Assembly (NCBI GenBank): GCA_017995695.1
Contig: JAGOIJ010000036.1
Coordinates: 1-12,862, forward strand
DNA: 12,862 bases
From: Candidatus Omnitrophota bacterium
Lineage (GTDB): Bacteria; Omnitrophota; Gorgyraeia; Gygaellales; Profunditerraquicolaceae
Reading direction: 5' to 3'
Part shown: in pieces, positions 1 to 7,209 of the stretch
Layout: each line of letters begins with the position of its first letter
How positions within the stretch are numbered: the stretch's first letter is position 1
Program-made: the position numbers and the translations under genes
The notes under the pieces: model-generated
Told to the model about the DNA's origin: nothing
Seen by the model: only the letters and a program-made list of their open reading frames with translations
The model's database searches: none

Positions 1-678
1 GTAATCACGCCTTATTTTTTTGAAGACTTCGGCAAAAACTCTGATCTAGAAAGGCTTTTTAGATACACCACCACCTTGAATGTAATCGTGGCATACTTTA
101 TGTCTTTATTTCTTCCGCTTGTTTTTATATGCGCTCCGGCATTCGTATCATTAGTATTGCCAAAATTTTCACCCGGCATTGTGCCGTTAAGGATATTCTT
201 GGTCACAATATTTTTTTCATCTCACATTGAGTATTTTTCTAACTATTTTGTTGCATTGAATAAGCAAAGCTGGATTTTAGGAATTATTTTGATAGGTATT
301 GTGGCTAATATATGCTTGAACTTCATGTTTATTCAATTTGGCTTTGGTATTAATGGTGTTGCCTGCGCAACTGCCATCGCTTCAATGCTGACGTTCATTT
401 TAATGTTTGCGTTTGCTATGAAGGGAAAGTTTTTTCTTAAACAGGTATCAACATTTGCAAAAATAGTAATGCCGTTCTTGTATGCTTCTTTTATTGTTTT
501 TCTTCTTGAGCGTTATGTGAACCTAGGCAATGTTTTGATTGCTGTCGTGTTAAAATGTTCATTGTTTATTATTAGCTTTTTACCATTGGTATTTTTATTA
601 AATAAAGAAGTAGAATTTTTACCCGTGTTGAAGAAATTGATCGATGAGCGCTTGATTCGCTTTAAAGGTAAAGGGTAG
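1..678 (+). CDS. Wzx/MOP-superfamily polysaccharide flippase, C-terminal part (5' truncated)
   Basis: The frame is open from base 1 to the TAG at 676-678, giving the last 225 residues. The true start lies before the window; a TTG at 76 is only an internal codon. The protein is very hydrophobic with about six membrane segments separated by short basic loops, and it ends in a charged cytoplasmic tail (RFKGKG). The stretch around 303-410, with the pattern N-x3-N-x4-FGFGINGVACATAIA, is typical of the C-terminal half of oligosaccharide flippases (Polysacc_synt/MVF clan), where a Gly-rich loop precedes the next helix. Such proteins move undecaprenyl-diphosphate-linked oligosaccharides from the cytoplasmic to the outer face of the inner membrane. 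Its place at the head of a glycosyltransferase block agrees with this. It could instead be a MATE- or MurJ-like relative, because the more diagnostic N-terminal half is missing. Confidence 0.8.
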   Translation, partial: VITPYFFEDFGKNSDLERLFRYTTTLNVIVAYFMSLFLPLVFICAPAFVSLVLPKFSPGIVPLRIFLVTIFFSSHIEYFSNYFVALNKQSWILGIILIGIVANICLNFMFIQFGFGINGVACATAIASMLTFILMFAFAMKGKFFLKQVSTFAKIVMPFLYASFIVFLLERYVNLGNVLIAVVLKCSLFIISFLPLVFLLNKEVEFLPVLKKLIDERLIRFKGKG

Positions 679-682
679 CTTT

Positions 683-1393
683 ATGAATACTGTTATCAGC
701 AAAACTTCTCAACAAGAGACATTTCCAAAAGCTCGGGTGTATTATACTTCCAGCCGGCCGGAGATCGTGCGTCTTTTTCCTGATAATGTTAAGCGGGCTC
801 TTGATGTCGGATGCGGGAGCGGAAACCTGGGAAGAAGCTTAAAAGAATGTTATCCTGATTTAGAGATCATCGGGATTGAAGTAAATAACGAAGCTTCACA
901 GCAGGCCAGAAAATATTATTCAAACGTTTTAACAGCAGATATCGAGAGCTCTGTATTTAGTTTCGCAAAAAACTATTTTGACGTAATTATTTTGGCTGAT
1001 GTTCTTGAACACTTAAAAGACCCTTGGGCCCTGCTTAAGCAATCGCGTGCTTGGTTGCGTGAGGGAGGCTGTTTATTAATCAGCATACCCAATATTCGAT
1101 ATTATCGTTGTCTTTTAAATTTAGCGTGCAGGGGACAATTCAAATATGAGCCTCACGGTATTCTTGATATAGGCCATCTGCGTTTTTTTACGTTAAGGAT
1201 GACGAAAGGGTATCTGGCGAGGGAACATTTTGTTATTTCAAAAATAGAGCGGAATTTTTCCGGTTATTTCAGCTGGTTTTTTAATCTGTTAGCATTTAAT
1301 ATCTTTGCCGATTTTTTTACCCGGCAGTACCTTATATTGGCCAAGAAAAAAGGAGGAATTGATGAAACTGATTATTCAAATTCCCTGTCATAA
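683..1393 (+). CDS. Class I SAM-dependent methyltransferase (Methyltransf_23 type)
   Basis: 236 residues. The ATG at 683 sits 7 nt after an AAAGGG site (670-675) and 4 bp after the flippase stop. The SAM-binding motif I is DVGCGSGNLG at residues 41-50. An acidic residue ending strand 2 is E66, and the motif ADVLEHLKDPW at 105-115 followed by a Gly-Gly turn (128-129) and ISIPN is typical of Methyltransf_23 enzymes found in polysaccharide clusters. The GHLRFFT element at 164-170 is also common in that group. The likely role is O- or N-methylation of a sugar or lipid-linked intermediate in the cytoplasm; the acceptor cannot be read from sequence. Family members usually end near the LAKKK at 219-223. 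The last 13 residues here are encoded over the ribosome-binding site and first 32 bp of the next gene, so they are probably a non-functional extension. Confidence 0.87.
   Translation: MNTVISKTSQQETFPKARVYYTSSRPEIVRLFPDNVKRALDVGCGSGNLGRSLKECYPDLEIIGIEVNNEASQQARKYYSNVLTADIESSVFSFAKNYFDVIILADVLEHLKDPWALLKQSRAWLREGGCLLISIPNIRYYRCLLNLACRGQFKYEPHGILDIGHLRFFTLRMTKGYLAREHFVISKIERNFSGYFSWFFNLLAFNIFADFFTRQYLILAKKKGGIDETDYSNSLS
1351..1356 (+). promoter_or_regulatory. Strong Shine-Dalgarno site for the GtrB-like GT2 gene
   Basis: A perfect AGGAGG lies 5 nt before the ATG at 1362, inside the end of the upstream methyltransferase gene. It decides the start of the glycosyltransferase gene against an in-frame TTG at 1305, which would add 19 residues that do not fit the family. 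It is the best ribosome-binding site in the window. Confidence 0.85.
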
Positions 1394-2312
1394 CGAAGAA
1401 AAAACGCTTCCTTTGACATTGCAGCATTTGCCAAAAAAAATTAGTGGTATTGATAGCATTGAAGTTTTAGTTATTGATGATGGAAGCACTGATAATACCG
1501 TTGCGGTGGCAAAGCAGGAGGGCGTCGCTCATATATTATCGCTTGCGCATCGTTCTGGGTTAGCAAAGGTATTTAGCAGGGGCCTTGAAGAGTCTTTGCG
1601 CTTAGGCGCGGATATTATCGTTAACACTGATGGAGATAATCAGTATCCTGGCGATTCAATACCGGAGCTTGTCGAGCCGATTATTAAGCAAAGGGCTGCT
1701 ATGGTTATTGGCTGTCGCGACATCAAGGCGATCGCGCACTTTTCATTTTCTAAAAAGATATTGCAGAGTTTTGGTAGCTCTATCGTGAGGAAGTTCTCCG
1801 CAACCGATATCCCTGATACCACAAGCGGATTCCGGGCTTATTCGCGGGATGCCGCGATGAGGTTAAACATTCATTCCACGTATACGTATACCCTAGAAAC
1901 AATTATTCAAGCCGGAAGACAGAATATGTTGATTAAATGGATTACTGTTAAGGCGAACGAAAAACTTAGGGAATCTCGCCTTATCAAAAGCATTCCTTCT
2001 TATATCATGAGATCAGTGGCAACAATTTTTAGGATTTATCTTATGTATGAGCCGTTGAGAACTTTTTTAAAAATGGGAGCGGTGTTCTTTTTCTTGGGTT
2101 TTGCCCTCATTGTTAGGTTTTTTTATTTTTACTTCACTCAAGGTAGGAGCGGACACGTGCAATCGCTCATAATTGCCGCAATATTTGTATTGCTTGGCAT
2201 AGGCACTTCGCTCTTAGGGTTTGTGGGCGATTTAATTTCAGCAAATCGGCGACTTAATGAAGAAGTATTATATAGGCTTAAGAAGCGGGAATTTTCAAAC
2301 TCGCCCGTATAG
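1362..2312 (+). CDS. GT2 glycosyltransferase, GtrB/DPM1/ArnC-like polyprenyl-phosphate sugar synthase
   Basis: 316 residues from the ATG at 1362. The GT-A domain covers residues 1-230: PCHNEE at 8-13, IDDGSTDNT at 38-46, the metal-binding NTDGDNQYP at 88-96, and DTTSGFRAYSRDAA at 152-165. The last is the acceptor-side signature of dolichol- and polyprenyl-phosphate mannose/glucose synthases. Two membrane segments follow at about 235-258 and 266-290, then a basic tail, the arrangement known for GtrB and ArnC. Family members transfer one sugar from a nucleotide donor to undecaprenyl phosphate at the cytoplasmic face, making a donor for a GT-C enzyme. Such an enzyme is encoded at 3771-5321, which supports this reading. 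The gene overlaps the upstream methyltransferase by 32 bp. The sugar is not known; glucose, mannose or an amino sugar are all possible. Confidence 0.87.
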   Translation: MKLIIQIPCHNEEKTLPLTLQHLPKKISGIDSIEVLVIDDGSTDNTVAVAKQEGVAHILSLAHRSGLAKVFSRGLEESLRLGADIIVNTDGDNQYPGDSIPELVEPIIKQRAAMVIGCRDIKAIAHFSFSKKILQSFGSSIVRKFSATDIPDTTSGFRAYSRDAAMRLNIHSTYTYTLETIIQAGRQNMLIKWITVKANEKLRESRLIKSIPSYIMRSVATIFRIYLMYEPLRTFLKMGAVFFFLGFALIVRFFYFYFTQGRSGHVQSLIIAAIFVLLGIGTSLLGFVGDLISANRRLNEEVLYRLKKREFSNSPV

Positions 2313-2327
2313 CAGGAGATTTGTTGC

Positions 2328-3074
2328 ATGTATACTGTTCGAGAGGAATTTTGGAAGAAACGCGCGCAATGTTACGAAAAGCTTGAATGGGCAACGAAAA
2401 GTGGCTATTTGCATTCTTTTCTTGATGCGGGTGACTTTTCAAAACACGATGTCGTGCTTGATATTGGCACCGGGTCAGGCATTATCGCCCACACCTTGTC
2501 CCCGCAGGTCAGGCATACTATCGCGCTTGATATTTCAACTTCTATGCTTGATCTGGCTTTAAAGCATCGGGTGCGTAATGAGATCTTTTTGCGTTGTGAC
2601 GCAAGGAATCTTCCTCTGATGAGCGGTTCAGTTTCTCGGGTTACCGCGCGGATGGTATTCCATCATATTATTGATGGGGCGCAGCTTGCGATGAAGGAAT
2701 GTTTCCGCGTGCTTTCCGAGGGCGGGCGTATGGTTTTTTCTGAAGGCGTCCCTCCGAGTGAGCATGTTAAGCCTTTTTATACTAAGATGTTTAAATTAAA
2801 AGAAGAGAGGATTACCTTTATGGAGGATGATCTGGAAGCGCTTATGCGTAAGGCAGGCTTTCGGATTGCCAAGAAGATAATCCACTGGAATAAGGGCTCA
2901 AGTATCAAAAACTGGCTTGAGAATAGCGGGCTCCCCCAAAAAACACAGGATACCATATTCCGGATGCACCTCGATATGGATGAGCAAGGGAAAAAAGATT
3001 ATAACATGGCGATAAGGGATGATGATTGCTTTATTGATATGAAGTTTTTAATATATGTGGGAGAAAAACAATGA
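2328..3074 (+). CDS. Class I SAM-dependent methyltransferase (Methyltransf_11/UbiE-like)
   Basis: 248 residues. The ATG at 2328 has AGGAG at 2314-2318, 9 nt upstream. Motif I is VLDIGTGSGIIA at residues 43-54, the acidic residue of motif II is D68 (ALDIS), and the post-motif region ECFRVLSEGGRMVFSEG at 124-140 matches the Methyltransf_11 fold. The region before it, RMVFHHI (108-114), replaces the usual DVLEH type loop with a His-His pair. A C-terminal extension from about 185 to 245 contains many charged residues (D216, D218, D231-D233), which may shape the acceptor site. The stop overlaps the next start as ATGA (3071-3074), so translation is probably coupled to the CDP-alcohol phosphatidyltransferase, and the two may act on the same product. 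The acceptor is unknown. Confidence 0.85.
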   Translation: MYTVREEFWKKRAQCYEKLEWATKSGYLHSFLDAGDFSKHDVVLDIGTGSGIIAHTLSPQVRHTIALDISTSMLDLALKHRVRNEIFLRCDARNLPLMSGSVSRVTARMVFHHIIDGAQLAMKECFRVLSEGGRMVFSEGVPPSEHVKPFYTKMFKLKEERITFMEDDLEALMRKAGFRIAKKIIHWNKGSSIKNWLENSGLPQKTQDTIFRMHLDMDEQGKKDYNMAIRDDDCFIDMKFLIYVGEKQ

Positions 3075-3763
3075 GCGAAAAGGATGAGTTTATTTATAAG
3101 GAAAAGGACAAAGGGAAGAAAGAATTATTAAGCATGTTGATCTATCGTCCTGTGGCTACGCAGATCGTGCTACGATTTATGAAACAGTGTACCTTTTCGC
3201 CGAATTTGATTAGTATGGTTTCTTTATTGCTAGGGATAGCAGCATCGTTGATTTTCGCCCTAGGAAGATACCCGGTTATTGCCTGGGGCGTTGTGTTGCT
3301 GCACCTTAGTTATTTATTCGATGTGCTTGATGGCCAGTACGCCCGTTATAAAAATTCAAGCAGCGCATATGGCGCCTGGTTTGACCCTTTTGTCGATATT
3401 ATCAAAGCCGCATGTCTTTTGATTGGCCTTGCGTATGGCGCATATCAAATAACCGGCGATGCCCACGTTTTCCTTTGGAGCGCTTTTGCCATGACGCATA
3501 GTTTTCTGACTATGTATATTTTAAATACAAGAGATAAGGTTCCCGGGAGTTCTGCGTTCGAGGTTGTCGTAAGGCCGAATATCTATATAGGGTATGAAAT
3601 CTCATTGTACTGGATTATTAGTCTTTTTGTGCTTTGTAATCTTGTATATCTAGGGTTGATTGTTCTGGGAAGCGTTGGGGCTTTAAGTTGGGTTAAATGT
3701 TTTATCAGTGTGCGCAGAAATTATTTTTTACACCGTCGCAATGAGAAACTTAAAGAAAGGTGA
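3071..3763 (+). CDS. CDP-alcohol phosphatidyltransferase family membrane protein
   Basis: 230 residues. The complete family signature D-x2-D-G-x2-A-R-x8-G-x3-D-x3-D is present: D84, D87, G88, A91, R92, G101, D105 and D109. All four metal-binding aspartates are intact, so the enzyme should be active. Around it are about six membrane segments (roughly 45-63, 68-84, 105-125, 131-150, and two between 170 and 205), with a charged, lysine-rich N-terminal tail and a basic C-terminus. Members transfer a phospho-alcohol or phosphatidyl group from a CDP-activated donor to an alcohol with release of CMP. Examples are phosphatidylglycerophosphate, phosphatidylinositol phosphate and di-myo-inositol phosphate synthases. 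Within a glycan operon the product may be a phosphodiester-linked alcohol or an unusual lipid; no cytidylyltransferase is seen nearby. A start at 3071 with GGGAG at 3059-3063 gives a 4-bp overlap with the methyltransferase. Confidence 0.9.
   Translation: MSEKDEFIYKEKDKGKKELLSMLIYRPVATQIVLRFMKQCTFSPNLISMVSLLLGIAASLIFALGRYPVIAWGVVLLHLSYLFDVLDGQYARYKNSSSAYGAWFDPFVDIIKAACLLIGLAYGAYQITGDAHVFLWSAFAMTHSFLTMYILNTRDKVPGSSAFEVVVRPNIYIGYEISLYWIISLFVLCNLVYLGLIVLGSVGALSWVKCFISVRRNYFLHRRNEKLKER
3756..3760 (+). promoter_or_regulatory. Shine-Dalgarno site deciding the start of the GT-C gene
   Basis: AAAGG lies 10 nt before the ATG at 3771 and just before the stop of the upstream gene (3761-3763). It favours 3771 over two in-frame upstream starts (ATG 3741 and 3708), which would add polar residues before a clear N-terminal membrane helix. 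Confidence 0.6.
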
Positions 3764-3770
3764 AATTACC

Positions 3771-5321
3771 ATGCGAACCCTGATACTGTTGTTTGTTTTT
3801 ATTTTTTCAGTATTGTTTTTATTTTCCAACGGTCGTTTTGGCGGGGATGGCCTTGAGGATTATCTGACTGCCGAGAGTTTGGTGCTAGATCAAGATCTGG
3901 CTATTCATGATAGGCCTTTTGCTGTAAAAGAGATGCGGTACCAGCCAAGGGGAGAGGCCGGTCAGAAAGGTTATTATTCTCCTCACGGAATTGGTATGCC
4001 CATGCTGCTGGTGCCTTTTTATCTCATTGGTCTATTATTTTCCGGTATTTTTTCGCAGCTTCCCCGGGATTATCTCACTCAATTTTTTTGTTCGTTAGCA
4101 AACCCTTTTTTTATTTCGATGACCGCCGTTGCGTTGTTTAAATTTGTGGAAGATAGCGGATTAACTCGGAAAACGAGCTTTTATACGACCTTGGTTTATT
4201 GTTTCAGTACTATGACGTTGATTTATGGGCGCTCTGGTTTTTCTGAGCCTGCCTTGGCATTTTTTATCTTGCTAGCTTTTTATTATTTATTCCTTTACGA
4301 AAAACAAGGGAAGGGCCGGCACCTGGTTTTCTTTTCATGTTGCGTTGGCTCAAGCATTCTCATAAAAGATGTTTCTTTCCTTTATCTGCCTTTGTTCTTT
4401 TTGTACGTGTTTACAAAATGCGTGCGAGTAAGGAGTAAACAAGCTGGATTGTATAGAATTAAACTACTTTCTCAAGCGTTGATTCCATTAGCTACTTTTG
4501 TGTTTTTTTATTTTTTTGTTCATGCGTTGGCAGCGAGCAATGTTTCCGCAAGCCCGACAGGGCGCTTAGATCTATTAGTAAAGTATGGATTTGTTTTGGG
4601 ATTGCAGCCCTGGAAAGGGTTATATTATTTCTTATTGAGCCCGGGCAAGGGATTTTTTGTGTATAACCCTGTTTTGCTATGCGGATTATTCGGTGTTGCG
4701 TACGGTGTAAAACGGTTAAAAATAGTTTCTTGGGGCATGCTCGGTTTTATGCTGTTCACGCTTCTGTACTATGGTAGTAAATTCACTCGCGGTTCCTTAT
4801 TCTCTTGGGGGCCGCGTTATCTTTATACGGTTATCCCGTTATTCTCAATTTTTTTAGCATTTTTTATGGAAAATATACGCACTATGGGAAAGCGTTTGAT
4901 TGTTTTTGGATTTTCAGTTATAGGTTTCTTCATCCAACTTCCCGCATTAGTCATCGGCAGCACGCAATTTATTTTTTTTGTTAAAGAGAAGTTGGGTCTT
5001 TCGGAGTACTTAATCAACTTTATGCCTGAATTAAGCCCCATTAAAGGGAGTTGGGCTTTGTTGAGCTCTGCGATAACAAACAGTCTTACTGGGCGGTCAT
5101 TAACGTTTGTGTATAAGCCTGATGTTTGGTTTATCCAACCAGTTGAGCAAAGTATGGTCGGGTATGATTCTTGGGATATATGGTGGGTTCATGCCGTGGC
5201 TTTGAACGCGAGCTTAAAACCATTGGTGTGGGTGGCTTGTGGTGGTTTGGCTGTTATTGCTATGGCTTGCGTGGCGCAACTGATGCTGCATGGCAATACG
5301 CGCGCTCCAGCGCAACGATAA
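3771..5321 (+). CDS. Multi-pass GT-C-type membrane glycosyltransferase (PMT/ArnT-like)
   Basis: 516 residues from the ATG at 3771. A first membrane helix (residues 3-19) is followed by a periplasmic loop with acidic residues GGDGLEDY (24-31), then the SPHGIGMPMLLVPFY motif at 70-84. Roughly ten further hydrophobic helices follow, and the elements SPGKGFF (290-296) and SWGPRYLYTVIPL (345-357) are typical of the uncharacterised PMT_2-like GT-C proteins found across bacteria. Enzymes of this fold take a sugar from a polyprenyl-phosphate donor at the outer face of the membrane and transfer it to a lipid, glycan or protein; the acidic residues in the first loop (D26, E29) would be the catalytic candidates. 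It pairs naturally with the GtrB-like gene at 1362-2312. Distances are 7 nt to the gene before and 5 nt to the gene after. An alternative role as a Wzy-like polymerase is less likely, because the first-loop acidic motif is that of GT-C transferases. Confidence 0.75.
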   Translation: MRTLILLFVFIFSVLFLFSNGRFGGDGLEDYLTAESLVLDQDLAIHDRPFAVKEMRYQPRGEAGQKGYYSPHGIGMPMLLVPFYLIGLLFSGIFSQLPRDYLTQFFCSLANPFFISMTAVALFKFVEDSGLTRKTSFYTTLVYCFSTMTLIYGRSGFSEPALAFFILLAFYYLFLYEKQGKGRHLVFFSCCVGSSILIKDVSFLYLPLFFLYVFTKCVRVRSKQAGLYRIKLLSQALIPLATFVFFYFFVHALAASNVSASPTGRLDLLVKYGFVLGLQPWKGLYYFLLSPGKGFFVYNPVLLCGLFGVAYGVKRLKIVSWGMLGFMLFTLLYYGSKFTRGSLFSWGPRYLYTVIPLFSIFLAFFMENIRTMGKRLIVFGFSVIGFFIQLPALVIGSTQFIFFVKEKLGLSEYLINFMPELSPIKGSWALLSSAITNSLTGRSLTFVYKPDVWFIQPVEQSMVGYDSWDIWWVHAVALNASLKPLVWVACGGLAVIAMACVAQLMLHGNTRAPAQR

Positions 5322-5326
5322 TTGTT

Positions 5327-6445
5327 ATGAATATACTTTATATAACTAGGAAATTCCCTCCTTCTATTGGAGGGATGCAGACGCAAAGTCTCGAATTTTT
5401 TCAAAATTTAAGCAAACGGCATAGGGTTTATTTAATACACTGGGGATATTCGCAGGTATTTTTGTTGTTGTTTTTCATTATCGCTTTTATTCGCGCAAGT
5501 TTTCGTTTATTATTTTTTAAAATAGACATTATTCAGCTGGGGGATATTGTACTTTCTCCGCTTGGGGTGCTGCTTAAGTTTCTTTTTAATAAGCCGGTTA
5601 TTGCTGTTTCGCACGGCAAAGACTCGGCGTATTCAAATATCCTTTACAATAGTTTAGTTTTGGGGGCAGCGAAGAAGCTTGACAGCATTATTTGCGTAAG
5701 TTCCCACGTGAAGGAAAAACTTAAAGCGCGCGGATTGCAAGAAGCAGCGCTTACTGTTATCCCTAATGGCATCAATGAATCAGGTATTGCAGGTAAGAGG
5801 ATTGCCAGGGAAGAAGCAATAGGCATACTTTCGCGGTCTTTTAATCTTGATTTAAAAGGGAAAAAGGTTTTGCTTGCAGCGGCCAGGCTTGTCCCAAAGA
5901 AAGGGATCGCAGAGTTTGTGGAGAATATCTTTGGTTTAATTAAAAAGGAAACTAAAGAGGTTGTGTTTTTAATTGCGGGAGCAGGGCCTCAAAAACAAAG
6001 AATTGTTGAGGTTGTTAAGCGTCGCGGCTTAAGCGATGCTGTTTTTTTACTAGGAAATATTGAGCACGAATCATTGCATTACCACGCCCTTTTTGCCATT
6101 GCCGATGTTTTGGTAATGCCTAATATCAGCGTTAATAATGACGCAGAAGGCTTTGGCATGGTTATCTTAGAAGCGGCAGTAGAAGGAGTGCCGGTTGTGG
6201 CTTTTGCCGTTGATGGAGTTAACCAAACGATCCAGAATCATAAAAACGGCGTCTTGATACCTCAGGATGATAATGAGGGGTTTGCGCAAGCTGTTACAAG
6301 CTTGTTAGTTTCGGAAGAAGCAAGGGAAGGATTAATCGTTAAAGCGAAGAAATTTGTATTTGAAAATTTTAGCTGGAGCTCAATTGTTACTCGATATGAA
6401 GATGAGTACCAAAGGCTGATTGCTCTATGGTTATCGAAAAAGTAA
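5327..6445 (+). CDS. GT4 family glycosyltransferase
   Basis: 372 residues from the ATG at 5327, the first codon giving a proper Rossmann start (MNILYITRKFPPSIGGMQ). The Gly-Gly loop at 15-16 is the usual nucleotide-sugar contact. VSHGKDSAYS is at 94-103, VSSHVKEKL at 124-132 and VIPNGIN at 144-150. The C-terminal nucleotide-binding domain has AARLVPKKG (185-193), IAGAGP (216-221) and the GT4 E-x7-E pair E274/E282 in EGFGMVILEAA. GT4 enzymes are retaining GT-B transferases that use UDP-, GDP- or ADP-sugars at the cytoplasmic face. A hydrophobic stretch at 43-64 in the N-terminal domain suggests membrane attachment. The Shine-Dalgarno site is poor, so translation is likely coupled to the gene ending 5 nt upstream. 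An in-frame extension back to 5171 lies inside the GT-C gene and was rejected. Confidence 0.88.
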   Translation: MNILYITRKFPPSIGGMQTQSLEFFQNLSKRHRVYLIHWGYSQVFLLLFFIIAFIRASFRLLFFKIDIIQLGDIVLSPLGVLLKFLFNKPVIAVSHGKDSAYSNILYNSLVLGAAKKLDSIICVSSHVKEKLKARGLQEAALTVIPNGINESGIAGKRIAREEAIGILSRSFNLDLKGKKVLLAAARLVPKKGIAEFVENIFGLIKKETKEVVFLIAGAGPQKQRIVEVVKRRGLSDAVFLLGNIEHESLHYHALFAIADVLVMPNISVNNDAEGFGMVILEAAVEGVPVVAFAVDGVNQTIQNHKNGVLIPQDDNEGFAQAVTSLLVSEEAREGLIVKAKKFVFENFSWSSIVTRYEDEYQRLIALWLSKK

Positions 6446-7209
6446 ATACTGTCTATCAAAAGGATTATGCGCGTCTGTATTGTCCTGCCATGTATGATGC
6501 AAAAAAGCGGCTCATCAAGGCAGATAAAACCATCAGTGTGCTGAACGATTATTTTTCGCAGTGCAATATTGCCTATGACGGTTTTTCGGTATTAGATATT
6601 GGATGTTCGTCAGGTTTTATTACTTATCGGCTGGGAGAATTTTTCAAAAAAGCAGTTGGCATAGATATTGATCAAGAAGCTTGTTGTTATGCCCAGGCAC
6701 AGGCGAGTAATCAAAAAACGCAGTTTGTTTTAGCTGATGCCATGCGTTTGAGTTTTGCTGATGAGTCATTTGATGTTGTGGTTTGCTCGCATATTTACGA
6801 GCATGTCCCTGCAAGCGAAGGGTTATTGCATGAGATATTCCGCGTGCTAAAGCAAGGGGGTGTTTGTTATTTTGCCGGCCCAAATAAGCTTAATCTGATT
6901 GAACCTCATTATAAGCTGCCCTTGCTTTCACTCATGCCAAAAAGGTTAGCGCATGTAGTATTGAGGCTTACTAAGGGGCATGAGCGTTATCATGAGAATC
7001 TGCGCTTTTACTGGGGCCTTAAGAGGTTATGTAAGGATTTCGAAGTCGTCGATTATACAGGCACAGTTGTGCGTGATCCGCAAAAGTATAGTTTGCAGGA
7101 ACTGCTTCCTGCTTCATCGATAAAGGCTCGATGCGCTCGTTTTTTGTTGAGCCGCGCAGTGTGGCTGAGCCCAACATTTATATGGATACTCAAAAAGACA
7201 AAAAAATAA
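6427..7209 (+). CDS. Class I SAM-dependent methyltransferase (Methyltransf_11 type)
   Basis: 260 residues. The ATG at 6427 overlaps the GT4 gene by 19 bp and has AAAGG at 6411-6415. Motif I is VLDIGCSSGF at residues 55-64, motif II ends in D80 and D82 (VGIDID), and motif III has ADESFDVVVCSHIYEHV at 111-127. The strand-5 region is VLKQGGVCYFAGPN at 140-153. The segment N-x2-N-L-I-E-P-H-Y-K-L-P (153-165) is a conserved addition after strand 5 in a group of polysaccharide-linked methyltransferases. The C-terminus has a hydrophobic patch and a basic tail (KKTKK), which may attach it to the membrane. The expected reaction is methyl transfer from SAM to a sugar of a lipid-linked intermediate; possibly chain-capping, as with terminal O-methylation of some O-antigens. 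It differs clearly from the other two methyltransferases of the block. Confidence 0.87.
   Translation: MVIEKVNTVYQKDYARLYCPAMYDAKKRLIKADKTISVLNDYFSQCNIAYDGFSVLDIGCSSGFITYRLGEFFKKAVGIDIDQEACCYAQAQASNQKTQFVLADAMRLSFADESFDVVVCSHIYEHVPASEGLLHEIFRVLKQGGVCYFAGPNKLNLIEPHYKLPLLSLMPKRLAHVVLRLTKGHERYHENLRFYWGLKRLCKDFEVVDYTGTVVRDPQKYSLQELLPASSIKARCARFLLSRAVWLSPTFIWILKKTKK

Noticed and set aside
1305..1361. Upstream TTG start for the GtrB-like gene
   Set aside because: The AGGAGG 5 nt before the ATG at 1362 and the family's usual N-terminus both favour 1362.
2257..2562. 101-codon + strand frame across the junction of the GT2 and methyltransferase genes
   Set aside because: It is out of frame with both genes, and its translation looks like a random Cys- and Leu-rich shadow.
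5171..5326. N-terminal extension of the first GT4 gene back to 5171
   Set aside because: It would overlap the GT-C gene by about 150 bp and put 52 Gly/Trp/Cys-rich residues before the standard GT4 first strand that begins at the ATG at 5327.
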